Assembly (NCBI GenBank): GCA_937958265.1
Contig: CALGNX010000008.1
Span: 1 to 64,000 of the forward strand
Source: an uncultured Algibacter sp.
GTDB taxonomy: Bacteria; Bacteroidota; Bacteroidia; Flavobacteriales; Flavobacteriaceae
Direction of reading: 5' to 3'
Length of the DNA stretch: 64,000 nucleotides
Below are positions 8,660 through 16,493 of the stretch, piece by piece. The position numbers and the translations under genes are program-made. The notes beneath the pieces were generated by a model. That model ran no database searches. It worked only from the letters and a program-made list of their open reading frames with translations, and was not told the DNA's origin. Positions within the stretch are counted from its first letter, which is position 1; each line of letters opens with the position of its first letter.

Positions 8660-9046
8660 TTATTTATTCAAAACACCTGCAATATTAGGCTTAAAATAAT
8701 TAGGCCCCTTTAAAACTTTACCGTCTTCCCTATAAATAGGTTGCCCATCGCTGCCCAACTTACTCATATTACTACGTTGTATTTCCTCAAATACTTCTTC
8801 TATTTTATCCTGCATACCGTGCTCAATAATTGTACCGCACAAAATATATAACATATCGCCTAAAGCATCTGCTACCTCAACTAAATCGTTAGCCTTTGCA
8901 GCTTCCATATATTCCGCATTCTCCTCGTTCATTAAATTAAAACGCAGCATCTTTTTAGCTTCTCCTAAATCTGCTTTTGGTGTTTCTCTATACCCTATTT
9001 TAAAAGCTGTATGAAATGCTTTTACAGCCTCAATTTTATTTTTCAT
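8660..9046 (-). CDS. MazG-like nucleotide pyrophosphohydrolase (PRA-PH superfamily)
   Basis: Small all-alpha NTP pyrophosphohydrolase-like protein, 128 residues. The metal-binding pattern is present: EENAEY (about 41-46) followed by EVADALGDMLYI (about 57-68), that is, ExxE then ExxD. These proteins remove pyrophosphate from (d)NTPs or from phosphoribosyl-ATP. The His-pathway enzyme is less likely because no his genes are near and the tail (LGSDGQPIYREDGKVLKGPNY) resembles house-cleaning dNTPase members. It is convergent with ilvE and alone. Confidence 0.75.
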   Translation of the reverse strand: MKNKIEAVKAFHTAFKIGYRETPKADLGEAKKMLRFNLMNEENAEYMEAAKANDLVEVADALGDMLYILCGTIIEHGMQDKIEEVFEEIQRSNMSKLGSDGQPIYREDGKVLKGPNYFKPNIAGVLNK

Positions 9047-9096
9047 AATTACTGATTTTTTTATTTACCTAAAGAAGAAAATCTTTTCAAATTTTA

Positions 9097-9104
9097 TAAA
9101 TTTG
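9097..9104 (+). promoter_or_regulatory. -7 element TAAATTTG of the 61-aa membrane protein gene
   Basis: TAAATTTG followed by C matches the consensus and lies 15 nt before the ATG at 9120. It overlaps a TTG at 9102 that would otherwise extend the frame by six codons. Confidence 0.5.
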
Positions 9105-9119
9105 CATAAAAGTAGTTAT

Positions 9120-9305
9120 ATGTTTAGTAAGGGTCAAATCATTTTCGGAATTATATTCTTTATCGCTTTTTCTATAGTAATTACTTACGCATACCGTAAA
9201 GACTTAAAACTACATAAACACTTTTACAAAGGTAGCATTTGGGTATTGGTTGCCTTTATTGCCTTCATTATGTTTATTGCAGCTATAAAATTCTTCTTCA
9301 AATAA
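9120..9305 (+). CDS. Small two-helix membrane protein of unknown function (61 aa)
   Basis: The product has two hydrophobic segments: about 6-24 (IIFGIIFFIAFSIVITYAY) and about 39-60 (SIWVLVAFIAFIMFIAAIKFFF). They are separated by a basic loop, RKDLKLHKHFYKG, which should face the cytoplasm. I recall similar small proteins in other flavobacteria, but no function. ATG 9120 is chosen over the upstream TTG because the -7 box occupies 9097-9104. It is divergent from the MazG-like gene. Confidence 0.65.
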   Translation: MFSKGQIIFGIIFFIAFSIVITYAYRKDLKLHKHFYKGSIWVLVAFIAFIMFIAAIKFFFK

Positions 9306-9430
9306 ACAATAAAGCAGCTGCTATATTTCCTCAAAATTACTCCACGTTACACCTTTTCAAAAAAAAAAATAAAAAAACACGCAACCTTTTAACAACTCAT
9401 GCATCTTTTTAGTAAATAAACTAAATAACC

Positions 9431-9517
9431 ATGAATTTTATATTAATTATTAGTATTCTACTCATTATAAATGCGATATTATTAATTTTTAGTGTTAATA
9501 AGAAAACAGAGCCTTGA
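9431..9517 (+). CDS. Candidate 28-aa membrane peptide
   Basis: ATG at 9431 opens a 28-codon frame ending in TGA at 9515-9517. The peptide is almost one transmembrane helix (MNFILIISILLIINAILLIF) followed by a polar tail, SVNKKTEP, a pattern typical of real small membrane proteins. No clear promoter was identified, and AT-rich DNA easily encodes hydrophobic peptides, so this is tentative. Confidence 0.35.
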   Translation: MNFILIISILLIINAILLIFSVNKKTEP

Positions 9518-9665
9518 TTAAATTTTTTATAAAATTTACAAATGTAAATACAACCAAAAAGTTTACCTCTGTAAAACAACATTGAGAAATAAATATTTTA
9601 TCGCAATATTAAAATAATACAGCTTATTAAGGCACAATCGAGTTATTTTAAGATTTAAAAATCGT
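9518..9665. other. Remaining intergenic sequence before the SRPBCC gene
   Basis: This is AT-rich sequence without open frames. The gap 9306-9430 likewise shows nothing beyond A-runs near 9360-9377. Confidence 0.35.
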
Positions 9666-9673
9666 TATATTTG
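9666..9673 (+). promoter_or_regulatory. -7 element TATATTTG of the SRPBCC-GyrI-like gene
   Basis: TATATTTG lies 27 nt before the ATG at 9701 and probably drives the 9701 gene together with crcB. Confidence 0.55.
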
Positions 9674-9700
9674 ATTATTAAATTCTAGTAAAGTACCGCA

Positions 9701-10738
9701 ATGAAAGCTTTAAAATATCTTCTCTTTCTATTCCTCATTCTAATTATTGGTTTTTCAATTTACATTGCAATACAACCTAATACATTTGAAATTAGTAAAA
9801 CCAAAACAATAAAAGCTCCTGCTCCCGTAATTTATAATAATGTAATTAATTTTAAAACCTGGAAAAATTGGTGGTCTACTAGCTATATAGGTTTAAGCCC
9901 TGAAACCAAAATTACACTATCAAAACAAACGAAAGACATTGGTGCGTTATATTCTTGGAACACACCAAACGGCACAGGAATAATAGAAACAATTAAAACT
10001 CTACCCAATAATTTAATAGTACAAAAAATACAATTTACAAATAAACCAACAATGCTTATTAAATGGCAATTTAAAACAAATGACAACGGTACAACAAATG
10101 TAACATACTCGATTTCTAGTAAAAATCTACCTTTTAAATTTAAGGCCTTTAATATTTTTAAAAACAGTATTGAAAACCAAATATTACCTAGTATTGAGAA
10201 TAGCTTAAACCAACTAGAACATACTACAACTCAAAGTATGGCTGTTTATTCCATTAAAATTTACGGAGAAACGCAGTACGGTGGCGGTTTTTATATGTAT
10301 AACACAACTACTAGCACAGTAGATAATCGCTCTAATAAAAAGAAGAAACAGTTTTATAATGTTAGGAATTATATGAACGAAAATAATATTTATGCTAACG
10401 GAAGCCCTTTTACTATATATAACGAATTAAATATAGATAAGGATAGCATAATTATGAGCCAAGCCATACCGATTAGAGATAAAATAGAAACAAATACACA
10501 AATAATTGAAGCAGACGAGGTGTTATGTGGCTATATTCCTAAAACAAAAGCTATTAAATTAATTTTGAAAGGCAACTACAGTAACCTCCCAGAAGCTTGG
10601 AAGGCAGCAAAAACTTATATTACCACTAATAATTTTACACAAACGGATTTATACCCTTTTGAAATTTATAGTAACGACCCCAATAGCTTACCAAATCCAG
10701 CAGACTGGATTACTGAAATTTATATTCCTATAAAGTAA
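9701..10738 (+). CDS. Membrane-anchored SRPBCC plus GyrI-like (effector-binding) protein
   Basis: This 345-residue protein joins two ligand-binding folds. Residues 1-24 are a membrane helix or uncleaved signal (LKYLLFLFLILIIGFSIYIAI). Residues about 30-170 look like an SRPBCC/polyketide-cyclase domain (TKTIKAPAPVIYNNVINFKTWKNW). Residues about 180-345 resemble a GyrI-like small-molecule-binding domain as found in AraC/MerR regulators (YSIKIYGETQYGGGF near the start, IYNELNIDKDSI, LYPFEIYSNDP near the end). There is no DNA-binding domain. The function is unknown. The crcB start follows 3 nt after its stop, so they share a transcript. Confidence 0.7.
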   Translation: MKALKYLLFLFLILIIGFSIYIAIQPNTFEISKTKTIKAPAPVIYNNVINFKTWKNWWSTSYIGLSPETKITLSKQTKDIGALYSWNTPNGTGIIETIKTLPNNLIVQKIQFTNKPTMLIKWQFKTNDNGTTNVTYSISSKNLPFKFKAFNIFKNSIENQILPSIENSLNQLEHTTTQSMAVYSIKIYGETQYGGGFYMYNTTTSTVDNRSNKKKKQFYNVRNYMNENNIYANGSPFTIYNELNIDKDSIIMSQAIPIRDKIETNTQIIEADEVLCGYIPKTKAIKLILKGNYSNLPEAWKAAKTYITTNNFTQTDLYPFEIYSNDPNSLPNPADWITEIYIPIK

Positions 10739-10741
10739 GCT

Positions 10742-11107
10742 ATGAAAAATTTAATATTAGTTTTTTTGGGTGGCGGTTTTGGTAGTACTTTAAGATATCT
10801 ACTAGGTAAGTACTTAAATAATACGAATACAACCATTCCTTACGGTACCCTTACTGCAAACATCCTGGGGAGTTTAATAATTGGTATAATACTGGGCTTA
10901 GCTACTAAAAACAATACACTTTCACAAAGCCATACCATATTATTAGCAACTGGATTTTGCGGTGGCTTTACCACGTTTTCATCTTTTGCTTACGAGAACC
11001 ATTTATTTTTAAAATCTGGCGATTTTTTAAGTTTTGCAGCATATACTATCGCTAGTTTTGTATTTGGGTTTTTAGCTGTATTTACAGGAATTTATTTAGC
11101 TAAATAA
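10742..11107 (+). CDS. crcB: Fluoride ion channel CrcB/Fluc
   Basis: Small four-helix membrane protein (121 aa) that forms dual-topology dimers and lets fluoride leak out of the cell. The signatures are GGGFGSTLRYLLGKY (about 9-23), YGTLTANILGSLIIG (about 34-48, with the conserved Asn) and GFCGGFTTFSSFAYE (about 71-85, the phenylalanine/threonine track). It is translationally close to the upstream gene (3-nt gap). I see no fluoride riboswitch ahead of it. It converges with the DUF1684 gene only 1 nt away, with no visible terminator between them. Confidence 0.92.
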   Translation: MKNLILVFLGGGFGSTLRYLLGKYLNNTNTTIPYGTLTANILGSLIIGIILGLATKNNTLSQSHTILLATGFCGGFTTFSSFAYENHLFLKSGDFLSFAAYTIASFVFGFLAVFTGIYLAK

Positions 11108-11108
11108 T

Positions 11109-11714
11109 TTATTTATCAAAATTCTTAACACCTGCCTCTACTCTAACATTTAAAAAATTTACTCTAGGTACTATTGGGCAAGAATACTTAGGGTTATAAG
11201 CGCAATAAGGATTATAGGCCTTATTAAAATCGATAAACATAACGTTTCCTGTTACTATTTCTGCATCAATATAACGACCACCACCATAGGTTTCAAAACC
11301 ATTAGTTTTATCTAAAAAAGGCAAAAATAAATAATTTTCAAATCCTTCCTCTTGCATTAACGCCTTGCCTTGATAAACATTTAAATTAAAGGTAGTTCCC
11401 TTTAACTCGAAAGTTAACACTCCATAAATACGCTCTTCGGAAACTCTATCTGTGGTTGTTTTCATGCTAAACCAATCCGTATTTGGGGTTCGCTTTAAAA
11501 AGGCTTTTACAATGTATGCGGAGTCGAAATCGAAAAAATTTAAACCTTCAAAATGTTTTCTATCTTTTTCCTTTAATGGCGATTTACTGGCATCCTTAAA
11601 ATCGGCATTCATATTTTTTTGGAATTCGGTTTCACCTTTTAAAGCTCGTTTTTTTTTAACACAACTAAAAAAGCATGTAGAAATTAAGAATAAAATAATA
11701 ACATGTTTCATCAT
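11109..11714 (-). CDS. DUF1684 lipoprotein
   Basis: Predicted lipoprotein of 201 residues. The N-terminus (MMKHVIILFLISTCFFSC) ends in a lipobox cysteine at about 18. The body matches DUF1684: FEGLNFFDFDSAYIVKAFLKRT, then YGVLTFELKGTTFNLNVYQ, YLFLPFLDKTNGFETYGGGRYID and FIDFNKAYNPYCAYNPKYSCP..P..N. The family is widespread in Bacteroidota and actinobacteria and its role is unknown. Two adjacent ATG codons are possible starts, at 11714 and 11711. Confidence 0.85.
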   Translation of the reverse strand: MMKHVIILFLISTCFFSCVKKKRALKGETEFQKNMNADFKDASKSPLKEKDRKHFEGLNFFDFDSAYIVKAFLKRTPNTDWFSMKTTTDRVSEERIYGVLTFELKGTTFNLNVYQGKALMQEEGFENYLFLPFLDKTNGFETYGGGRYIDAEIVTGNVMFIDFNKAYNPYCAYNPKYSCPIVPRVNFLNVRVEAGVKNFDK

Positions 11715-11972
11715 AATTTAAGCTTAATCTTTAGTTTATAAATTAATACTATTTAAAATAGGTTTATCTGGCCTGTAATAATCTTTAATTTGGTGCTTTA
11801 AAAGCAAACAGAAAAACTTTAGGGTTACACATTTCAAAAATACTAATTAAACCTTGACAGATAAAATTAAGCTTTAATATATTGCTATTTGTCACAAAAA
11901 TAACGGCTGTGTTTTGTATTTTTAAATGCGCTAAAAAAATTTATAAATTAGAAAGCAAACACTACTAAAAAA

Positions 11973-12938
11973 ATGAGAGATGTTATTATTATTGGAGGCG
12001 GCCCTATAGGTATTGCTTGTGCTTTAGCATGTAAAAAACGAAATTGGAACTATCTTGTTATTGAAAAAGGCGCCTTAACAAACGCTATTTATAATTACCC
12101 GAAAAACATGACCTTTTTCTCAACTTCTGAAAAATTGGAGGTTGATAACGTTCCTTTTATAAGTAAAAACCCGAAACCTAGTAGAGATGAAGCCCTAGAG
12201 TATTACAGGCGTGTAGCTACATCAAATAAAATACAAATAAATTTATTTGAAACTGTTAAAAACATTACAAACAACAAGTCTTATTTTGAACTAGAGACTA
12301 ATAAAAATAAACACGAAACTAAGCATATTATTTTAGCTACTGGGTTTTATGACATTCCAAATTTATTAAATGTACCTGGCGAAAATTTGCCTAAAGTTAC
12401 ACATTATTATAAGGAAGCTCACCCCTATGCCATGCAGAATGTTGTAGTGGTTGGCGCAAGCAACTCATCTGTAGATGCTGCTTTGGAAATTTACAGAAAA
12501 GGTGGTAACGTACACATGATTATTCGTAGCCCAGAAATAGGTAAACGTGTAAAATATTGGGTTAGGCCAGATATTATTAATCGTATTGAAGAAGGTAGTA
12601 TTAAAGCCCATTTCAACTCTGAAATTACAGAAATAAAAAAACATTCTGTAACATTTAAAACACCGCATGGAAGCGAATCCATGGCAAATGATTTTATTGT
12701 TGCACTTACAGGCTATAAACCCGATTTTAATTTGTTAAACCAATTAGGCATTGTGCTTTCTAACGATAATAGAAAAATACCAATTTATAACCCCAACACT
12801 ATGGAGAGTAATATTAAAGGTGTTTATCTAGCCGGTGTTATTTGTGGAGGCATGGAAACCCATAAGTGGTTTATAGAAAACAGCAGAATTCATGCAGAAT
12901 TAATCGCTAACCATTTGGATAAAATCTTAAAGGCATGA
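11973..12938 (+). CDS. YpdA/Bdr-type bacillithiol disulfide reductase (FAD, NADPH)
   Basis: Flavoprotein of 321 residues similar to YpdA (Bdr), which reduces oxidised bacillithiol (BSSB) with NADPH. Residues 4-14 are an FAD-binding IIGGGPIGIAC. A second dinucleotide motif, VVVGASNSSVDAA, lies at about 157-169. NYPKNMTFFSTSEKLEV (about 44-60) and FIVALTGYKPDF with GVYLAGVICGG near the end are typical of this group. There is no CxxC active site, unlike thioredoxin reductase, as expected for YpdA. The call implies that the host makes bacillithiol, but no bsh genes are in the window. It is alone, with a hairpin overlapping its stop. Confidence 0.8.
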   Translation: MRDVIIIGGGPIGIACALACKKRNWNYLVIEKGALTNAIYNYPKNMTFFSTSEKLEVDNVPFISKNPKPSRDEALEYYRRVATSNKIQINLFETVKNITNNKSYFELETNKNKHETKHIILATGFYDIPNLLNVPGENLPKVTHYYKEAHPYAMQNVVVVGASNSSVDAALEIYRKGGNVHMIIRSPEIGKRVKYWVRPDIINRIEEGSIKAHFNSEITEIKKHSVTFKTPHGSESMANDFIVALTGYKPDFNLLNQLGIVLSNDNRKIPIYNPNTMESNIKGVYLAGVICGGMETHKWFIENSRIHAELIANHLDKILKA

Positions 12939-12948
12939 TAGCATGCCT
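12931..12948 (+). other. Short hairpin at the stop of the YpdA-like gene
   Basis: AGGCATG (12931-12937) pairs with CATGCCT (12942-12948) around a 4-nt loop and overlaps the TGA stop. No T-run follows, so it is either a weak terminator or a 3' stabilising hairpin. Confidence 0.4.
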
Positions 12949-13113
12949 CACATAAAATAAGTTAATAATTATGCGAGCTATTTTTTTTAAAATTACTAAA
13001 TAATCTTGGGTTAGTGTTTAAGTTTTAAGGCAAATAATAGCATAAAAATAAACAACACCAACAACACATATTCGTAAATCGCACAATCGCCATCTCATCT
13101 TTAATTTTCATTT
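12949..13113. other. Intergenic stretch before repeat copy 1
   Basis: No gene is seen. The following 89 nt are the first copy of the dispersed element, and from 13203 to 13623 the sequence is again featureless and AT-rich. Confidence 0.4.
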
Positions 13114-13202
13114 TGCGTTAAGGATTGAACGGTTTGTTTAAGCTCCCCGACTTTTTTGGAGGGAGCGCGTAGTGAAAGCCTGACCCTTTTCGGGTAACGC
13201 CC
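13114..13202 (+). repeat. Dispersed ~90-nt structured element, copy 1
   Basis: The element begins TGCGTTAAGGATTGAAC and ends with GACCCTTTTCGGGTAACGCCC. The ends GCGTTA and TAACGC pair. Inside, GCTCCC (from 13142) pairs with GGGAGC, and ACCC-TTTTC-GGGT forms a small terminal hairpin. Two relatives in the same orientation lie at 20209-20295 and 43642-43733. It is GC-rich against its surroundings. I remember similar elements scattered through flavobacterial intergenic regions; whether they act as RNA or as DNA repeats is unknown. Confidence 0.8.
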
Positions 13203-13626
13203 TAATTATAAAATTAATAGCATCGATAAATTAAAATACCAAAAATAAAAAATACTTTCACCTTTATACTTTCTCAGATTTTCCAAGTATACATCTAATA
13301 TTTTAATCTACTATATTTAAAAAGTATAGGTAAACTAATATGTTTTTATTTAGCATAGAGCATTATTCAGAAAAAAATATCCAAATCACTAAAATTTAAA
13401 TTATCTTCACATAACCACATTTAAGAGGCTTTTTGTTATTTTGCTAAAACAAAAGAAATAATTATAATCATTAGCATTTAATTATTGTACAATTCAAAAC
13501 TAATTAAAGCTTTACATTATTTTAAATTAACAGCAAGAAATGCGGTAAACATTAGGTTATTAATTAAATGAACCATCGCAGTAAACTAACTTTAAATGGC
13601 ATGTTAATTGCTATATACTGATCTTG

Positions 13627-14586
13627 ATGAAAAAAACTATATTAACATTACTTATTACTATTCCTTTTATCGCTTTTGGGCAAACAAAAAAAGTATTTAA
13701 AAAAGCACTTAAAACGGTTGATTTAAATGAAAAAATAGAACTTCTTAACCAAGTTATTATTAAAGAACCTAAAAATTTAGACGCTTACTTCTATAGAGCA
13801 ATGGCTAAAAATGATTTGGGTGATTATGGCGGCGCTATTGTAGACTACTCTAGGGTTATTGTTGAAGAACCTGGTGCAGACTCCTATTTTAATAGAGGAA
13901 ACTCCAAATACAGTAATAAGGATTTTGTTGGCGCTAAAGCGGATTACACAAAGGCATTTATGCTTGACGAAAATTTTATTGATGCATTATATAGTTTAGC
14001 TTGTGTTAAGTTTGATTTGGGTGAAAATGAACAAGCTATTAAAGATTTTACGCGTGTAATTAAAAAAGCACCTAACGGTGATGCTGCTTATACCTTAAGG
14101 GCTTTGGTGTACAAGACAATAAAACAAAATGAAAAAGCTTTAAAGGATTATTCTGCGGCCATAATTATTAACCCTAATGCGAATAACTTTTACAATAGAG
14201 GCGCTTTTTTAACCGATGTTGATTATTATAAAGAGGCTAATGGTGATTTAACCACTTCGCTAAAACTGAATAAAAACAATGCTTTTGCTTACTTTTATAG
14301 GGGGACTGCCAATTTATTTTTAGGTCATTTTAACGATGCTATTTCAGATTTTCAAGATGCTATTAAATTCGATTCTATTGATTTTGATGCCTACCTGGGG
14401 CTCGCTATGGCTTATGAAAAAATTAATAACAACACCCAAGCTAAAATAAATTTTAATCGAGCAAACGCTATTATAATGCCCAATAAAAACCGAAATTCTA
14501 TTGAGCAATACGCTAACACCTATTGGTTTCAAAACAAATATTACTATTTTAATAACGCCATAAATAAGCTTATAAAACTAAACTAA
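13627..14586 (+). CDS. Secreted or periplasmic tetratricopeptide-repeat protein
   Basis: This 319-residue protein has a signal peptide (KKTILTLLITIPFIAFGQ, cleaved near residue 19) followed by about seven TPR units filling residues 35-290. Typical repeats are DAYFYRAMAKNDLGDYGGAI, DSYFNRGNSKYSNKDFVGA and AYFYRGTANLFLGHFNDAI. TPRs are protein-binding scaffolds; the partner is unknown. The ATG at 13627 follows an in-frame TTG at 13624, and the ATG is preferred. It converges with rsmG, whose stop is directly adjacent. Confidence 0.82.
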   Translation: MKKTILTLLITIPFIAFGQTKKVFKKALKTVDLNEKIELLNQVIIKEPKNLDAYFYRAMAKNDLGDYGGAIVDYSRVIVEEPGADSYFNRGNSKYSNKDFVGAKADYTKAFMLDENFIDALYSLACVKFDLGENEQAIKDFTRVIKKAPNGDAAYTLRALVYKTIKQNEKALKDYSAAIIINPNANNFYNRGAFLTDVDYYKEANGDLTTSLKLNKNNAFAYFYRGTANLFLGHFNDAISDFQDAIKFDSIDFDAYLGLAMAYEKINNNTQAKINFNRANAIIMPNKNRNSIEQYANTYWFQNKYYYFNNAINKLIKLN

Positions 14587-15216
14587 TTAGCCTTTATACT
14601 TCATGGGTAAGTGGACTACTTTTTTGGTTTCGTAAAAATCTTCCTGAAAATAATCACTTAGGTTATAAATCTTGGTAGTTCTGTAATCCTTTAATTCCTC
14701 TGATAAATCACCGCCCTTTAAATACAAAATACCATTTTTAATATCGTGGTTTTGTGTTTTATCTATTTTACCCTTTACCCAATGTACAAATGTTGGCATT
14801 GCTGCTACAGCTCTACTTACTATAAAATCGTATTTACCCTTAGTTTCTTCTACCCTACTATGAGTTGTTTTCACATTAGTTAAATTTAAACCTGCAATAA
14901 CCTCATCCACCACTTTTAATTTCTTGGCGATACTGTCTACCAAATGAAACGAACATTCGGGAAACAATATAGCTAAAGGAATCCCTGGAAAACCACCACC
15001 TGTGCCAACATCTAAAATATTACTACCATCCTTAAACTGAATTACTTTTGCAATACCTAAGGAGTGAAGTACATGGCGTAAGTATAGCTCATCAATATCT
15101 TTTCTCGAAACCACATTAATTTTTAAATTCCAATCTTGATATAATGTTTCAAGTTTTTTGAATTTGTCTATTTGATCTTCCGTAAGTCCGGGAAAATACT
15201 TTAAAATAAGATCCAT
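14587..15216 (-). CDS. rsmG: 16S rRNA (guanine-527-N7)-methyltransferase
   Basis: SAM-dependent enzyme that methylates G527 in the 530 loop of 16S rRNA; its loss gives low-level streptomycin resistance in other bacteria. The 209-residue length is normal. Motifs: LYQDWNLKINVVSRKDIDELYLRHVLHS (about 24-51), the SAM loop LDVGTGGGFPGIPLAILFP (about 63-81) and SRAVAAMPTFVHW (about 128-140). ATG 15216 is chosen. A GTG six codons earlier (15234) overlaps the -7 box at 15234-15241 and cannot be translated from that promoter. Confidence 0.92.
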   Translation of the reverse strand: MDLILKYFPGLTEDQIDKFKKLETLYQDWNLKINVVSRKDIDELYLRHVLHSLGIAKVIQFKDGSNILDVGTGGGFPGIPLAILFPECSFHLVDSIAKKLKVVDEVIAGLNLTNVKTTHSRVEETKGKYDFIVSRAVAAMPTFVHWVKGKIDKTQNHDIKNGILYLKGGDLSEELKDYRTTKIYNLSDYFQEDFYETKKVVHLPMKYKG

Positions 15217-15233
15217 ATTTGATAAATTTTGCA

Positions 15234-15241
15234 CAAAAATA
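15234..15241 (-). promoter_or_regulatory. -7 element of rsmG
   Basis: The minus strand reads TATTTTTG, 17 nt before the ATG at 15216. It decides the rsmG start. Confidence 0.5.
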
Positions 15242-15298
15242 TGCTTTTTACACCCATTTTTTTACAAAAAATCGGTAATAGTTCAAACAGTTTATACT

Positions 15299-15306
15299 TA
15301 TCTTTG
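15299..15306 (+). promoter_or_regulatory. -7 element TATCTTTG of the desaturase gene
   Basis: TATCTTTG fits TAnnTTTG and lies 49 nt before the desaturase ATG. It is back-to-back with the rsmG promoter, 57 nt away. Confidence 0.5.
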
Positions 15307-15355
15307 TGAAAAGTGTGAGATATTTTTTTTTATTACGCACATTAAAACTTTTAAT

Positions 15356-16450
15356 ATGGCTAAACAAATAGTTTCATTTTCAAGAAAAGATCCTGCTAAA
15401 TTTTTTAAAACTTTAAACAAACGGGTTAACAATTATTTTAAAGAAAACAATTTAAAGCGCACAGGAAATTGGAGACTTTACCTTAAAGCTATGGTAATGT
15501 TTTCTTTACTTATAATTCCTGGTGTTTTAATTTTAACGGTTACATTACCAGGCTGGGCACAAATACTCTGTATGGTTATTGTTGGTGTAGGCATGGCAGG
15601 TGTAGGCATGAATGTAATGCACGATGCTAACCACGGCTCCTTTTCTAGCAAAAAATGGGTAAACAAATTAATGGGGAGTAGCATTTATATATTAGCAGGA
15701 AACGATTATAACTGGAAAGTACAACATAATGTACTACACCATACTTATACCAATATACAGGGACACGATGAAGATATTGATGCAGGTAGAATTATACGAT
15801 TTTCAAAACATTCAAAATGGTTCCGAATTCATAAATACCAGAAATACTACGCCTTTTTTCTTTACGGGCTACTAACTGCCAATTGGGCAATAACTACAGA
15901 TTTTATACAAACCTATAATTACTTAAAAAGAAAGTTAGCTTATGGTAAACTTCCTAACCCTGCAACACAATGGACTAAATTAATTATAGGCAAAATTGTT
16001 TATTACTCCTTATGGGTAGTACTTCCTTTATATCTGGGGTTTGCATGGTGGGAGGTTTTAATTGGTTTTATTGTTATGCATTACACAGCTGGAATTATAT
16101 TAAGTGTGGTATTTCAATTAGCGCATGTTATGCCCAATACAGAAATGCCAATGCCAAACAAGGAAGGAAACATGAAAAATACTTGGGCTATACACCAATT
16201 ATTTACAACCTCTAACTTTTCTCCCAAAAGCTGGTTGGTTAAGTTTTATACTGGCGGTTTAAATAGACAAGTTGAGCACCACTTATTTGCTAACATAAGC
16301 CACATCCATTATGATAAAATCGCAAAAATAGTTAAAGAAACAGCAAATGAATTTAGTCTGCCTTACAATGAGTATAACACCTTTTTTCAAGCTGTTGCAG
16401 AACACTACAACCAACTAAAAACGCTAGGAAAAAAACCTAATATAGCTTAA
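15356..16450 (+). CDS. Acyl-CoA/acyl-lipid fatty acid desaturase
   Basis: Membrane di-iron desaturase of 364 residues that introduces a double bond into fatty acyl chains, relevant to membrane fluidity. The three histidine boxes are visible: HDANHG (about 89-94), HNVLHHTY (about 123-130) and QVEHHLF (about 305-311). The third has the Q-x-x-H-H form seen in front-end and linoleoyl-CoA-type desaturases. Hydrophobic pairs at about 45-85, 165-180 and 215-260 give the usual four transmembrane helices. No cytochrome b5 domain is fused, so an external electron donor is needed. It is followed by the aminotransferase gene 42 nt later. Confidence 0.9.
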   Translation: MAKQIVSFSRKDPAKFFKTLNKRVNNYFKENNLKRTGNWRLYLKAMVMFSLLIIPGVLILTVTLPGWAQILCMVIVGVGMAGVGMNVMHDANHGSFSSKKWVNKLMGSSIYILAGNDYNWKVQHNVLHHTYTNIQGHDEDIDAGRIIRFSKHSKWFRIHKYQKYYAFFLYGLLTANWAITTDFIQTYNYLKRKLAYGKLPNPATQWTKLIIGKIVYYSLWVVLPLYLGFAWWEVLIGFIVMHYTAGIILSVVFQLAHVMPNTEMPMPNKEGNMKNTWAIHQLFTTSNFSPKSWLVKFYTGGLNRQVEHHLFANISHIHYDKIAKIVKETANEFSLPYNEYNTFFQAVAEHYNQLKTLGKKPNIA

Positions 16451-16475
16451 TAAATTAATTATTACGGACCCTAAC

Positions 16476-16493
16476 AAAAAAAAAAAAAAAAAA
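16476..16493 (+). repeat. Run of 18 A ending at the aminotransferase start codon
   Basis: An unbroken run of 18 A extends from 16476 into the first base of the ATG at 16493. It fills the place of the ribosome-binding region, so slippage would change its length without altering the protein. Confidence 0.9.

Noticed and set aside
10700-10741. Fluoride riboswitch ahead of crcB
   Set aside because: crcB starts 3 nt after the previous stop and no crcB-motif fold is visible there.
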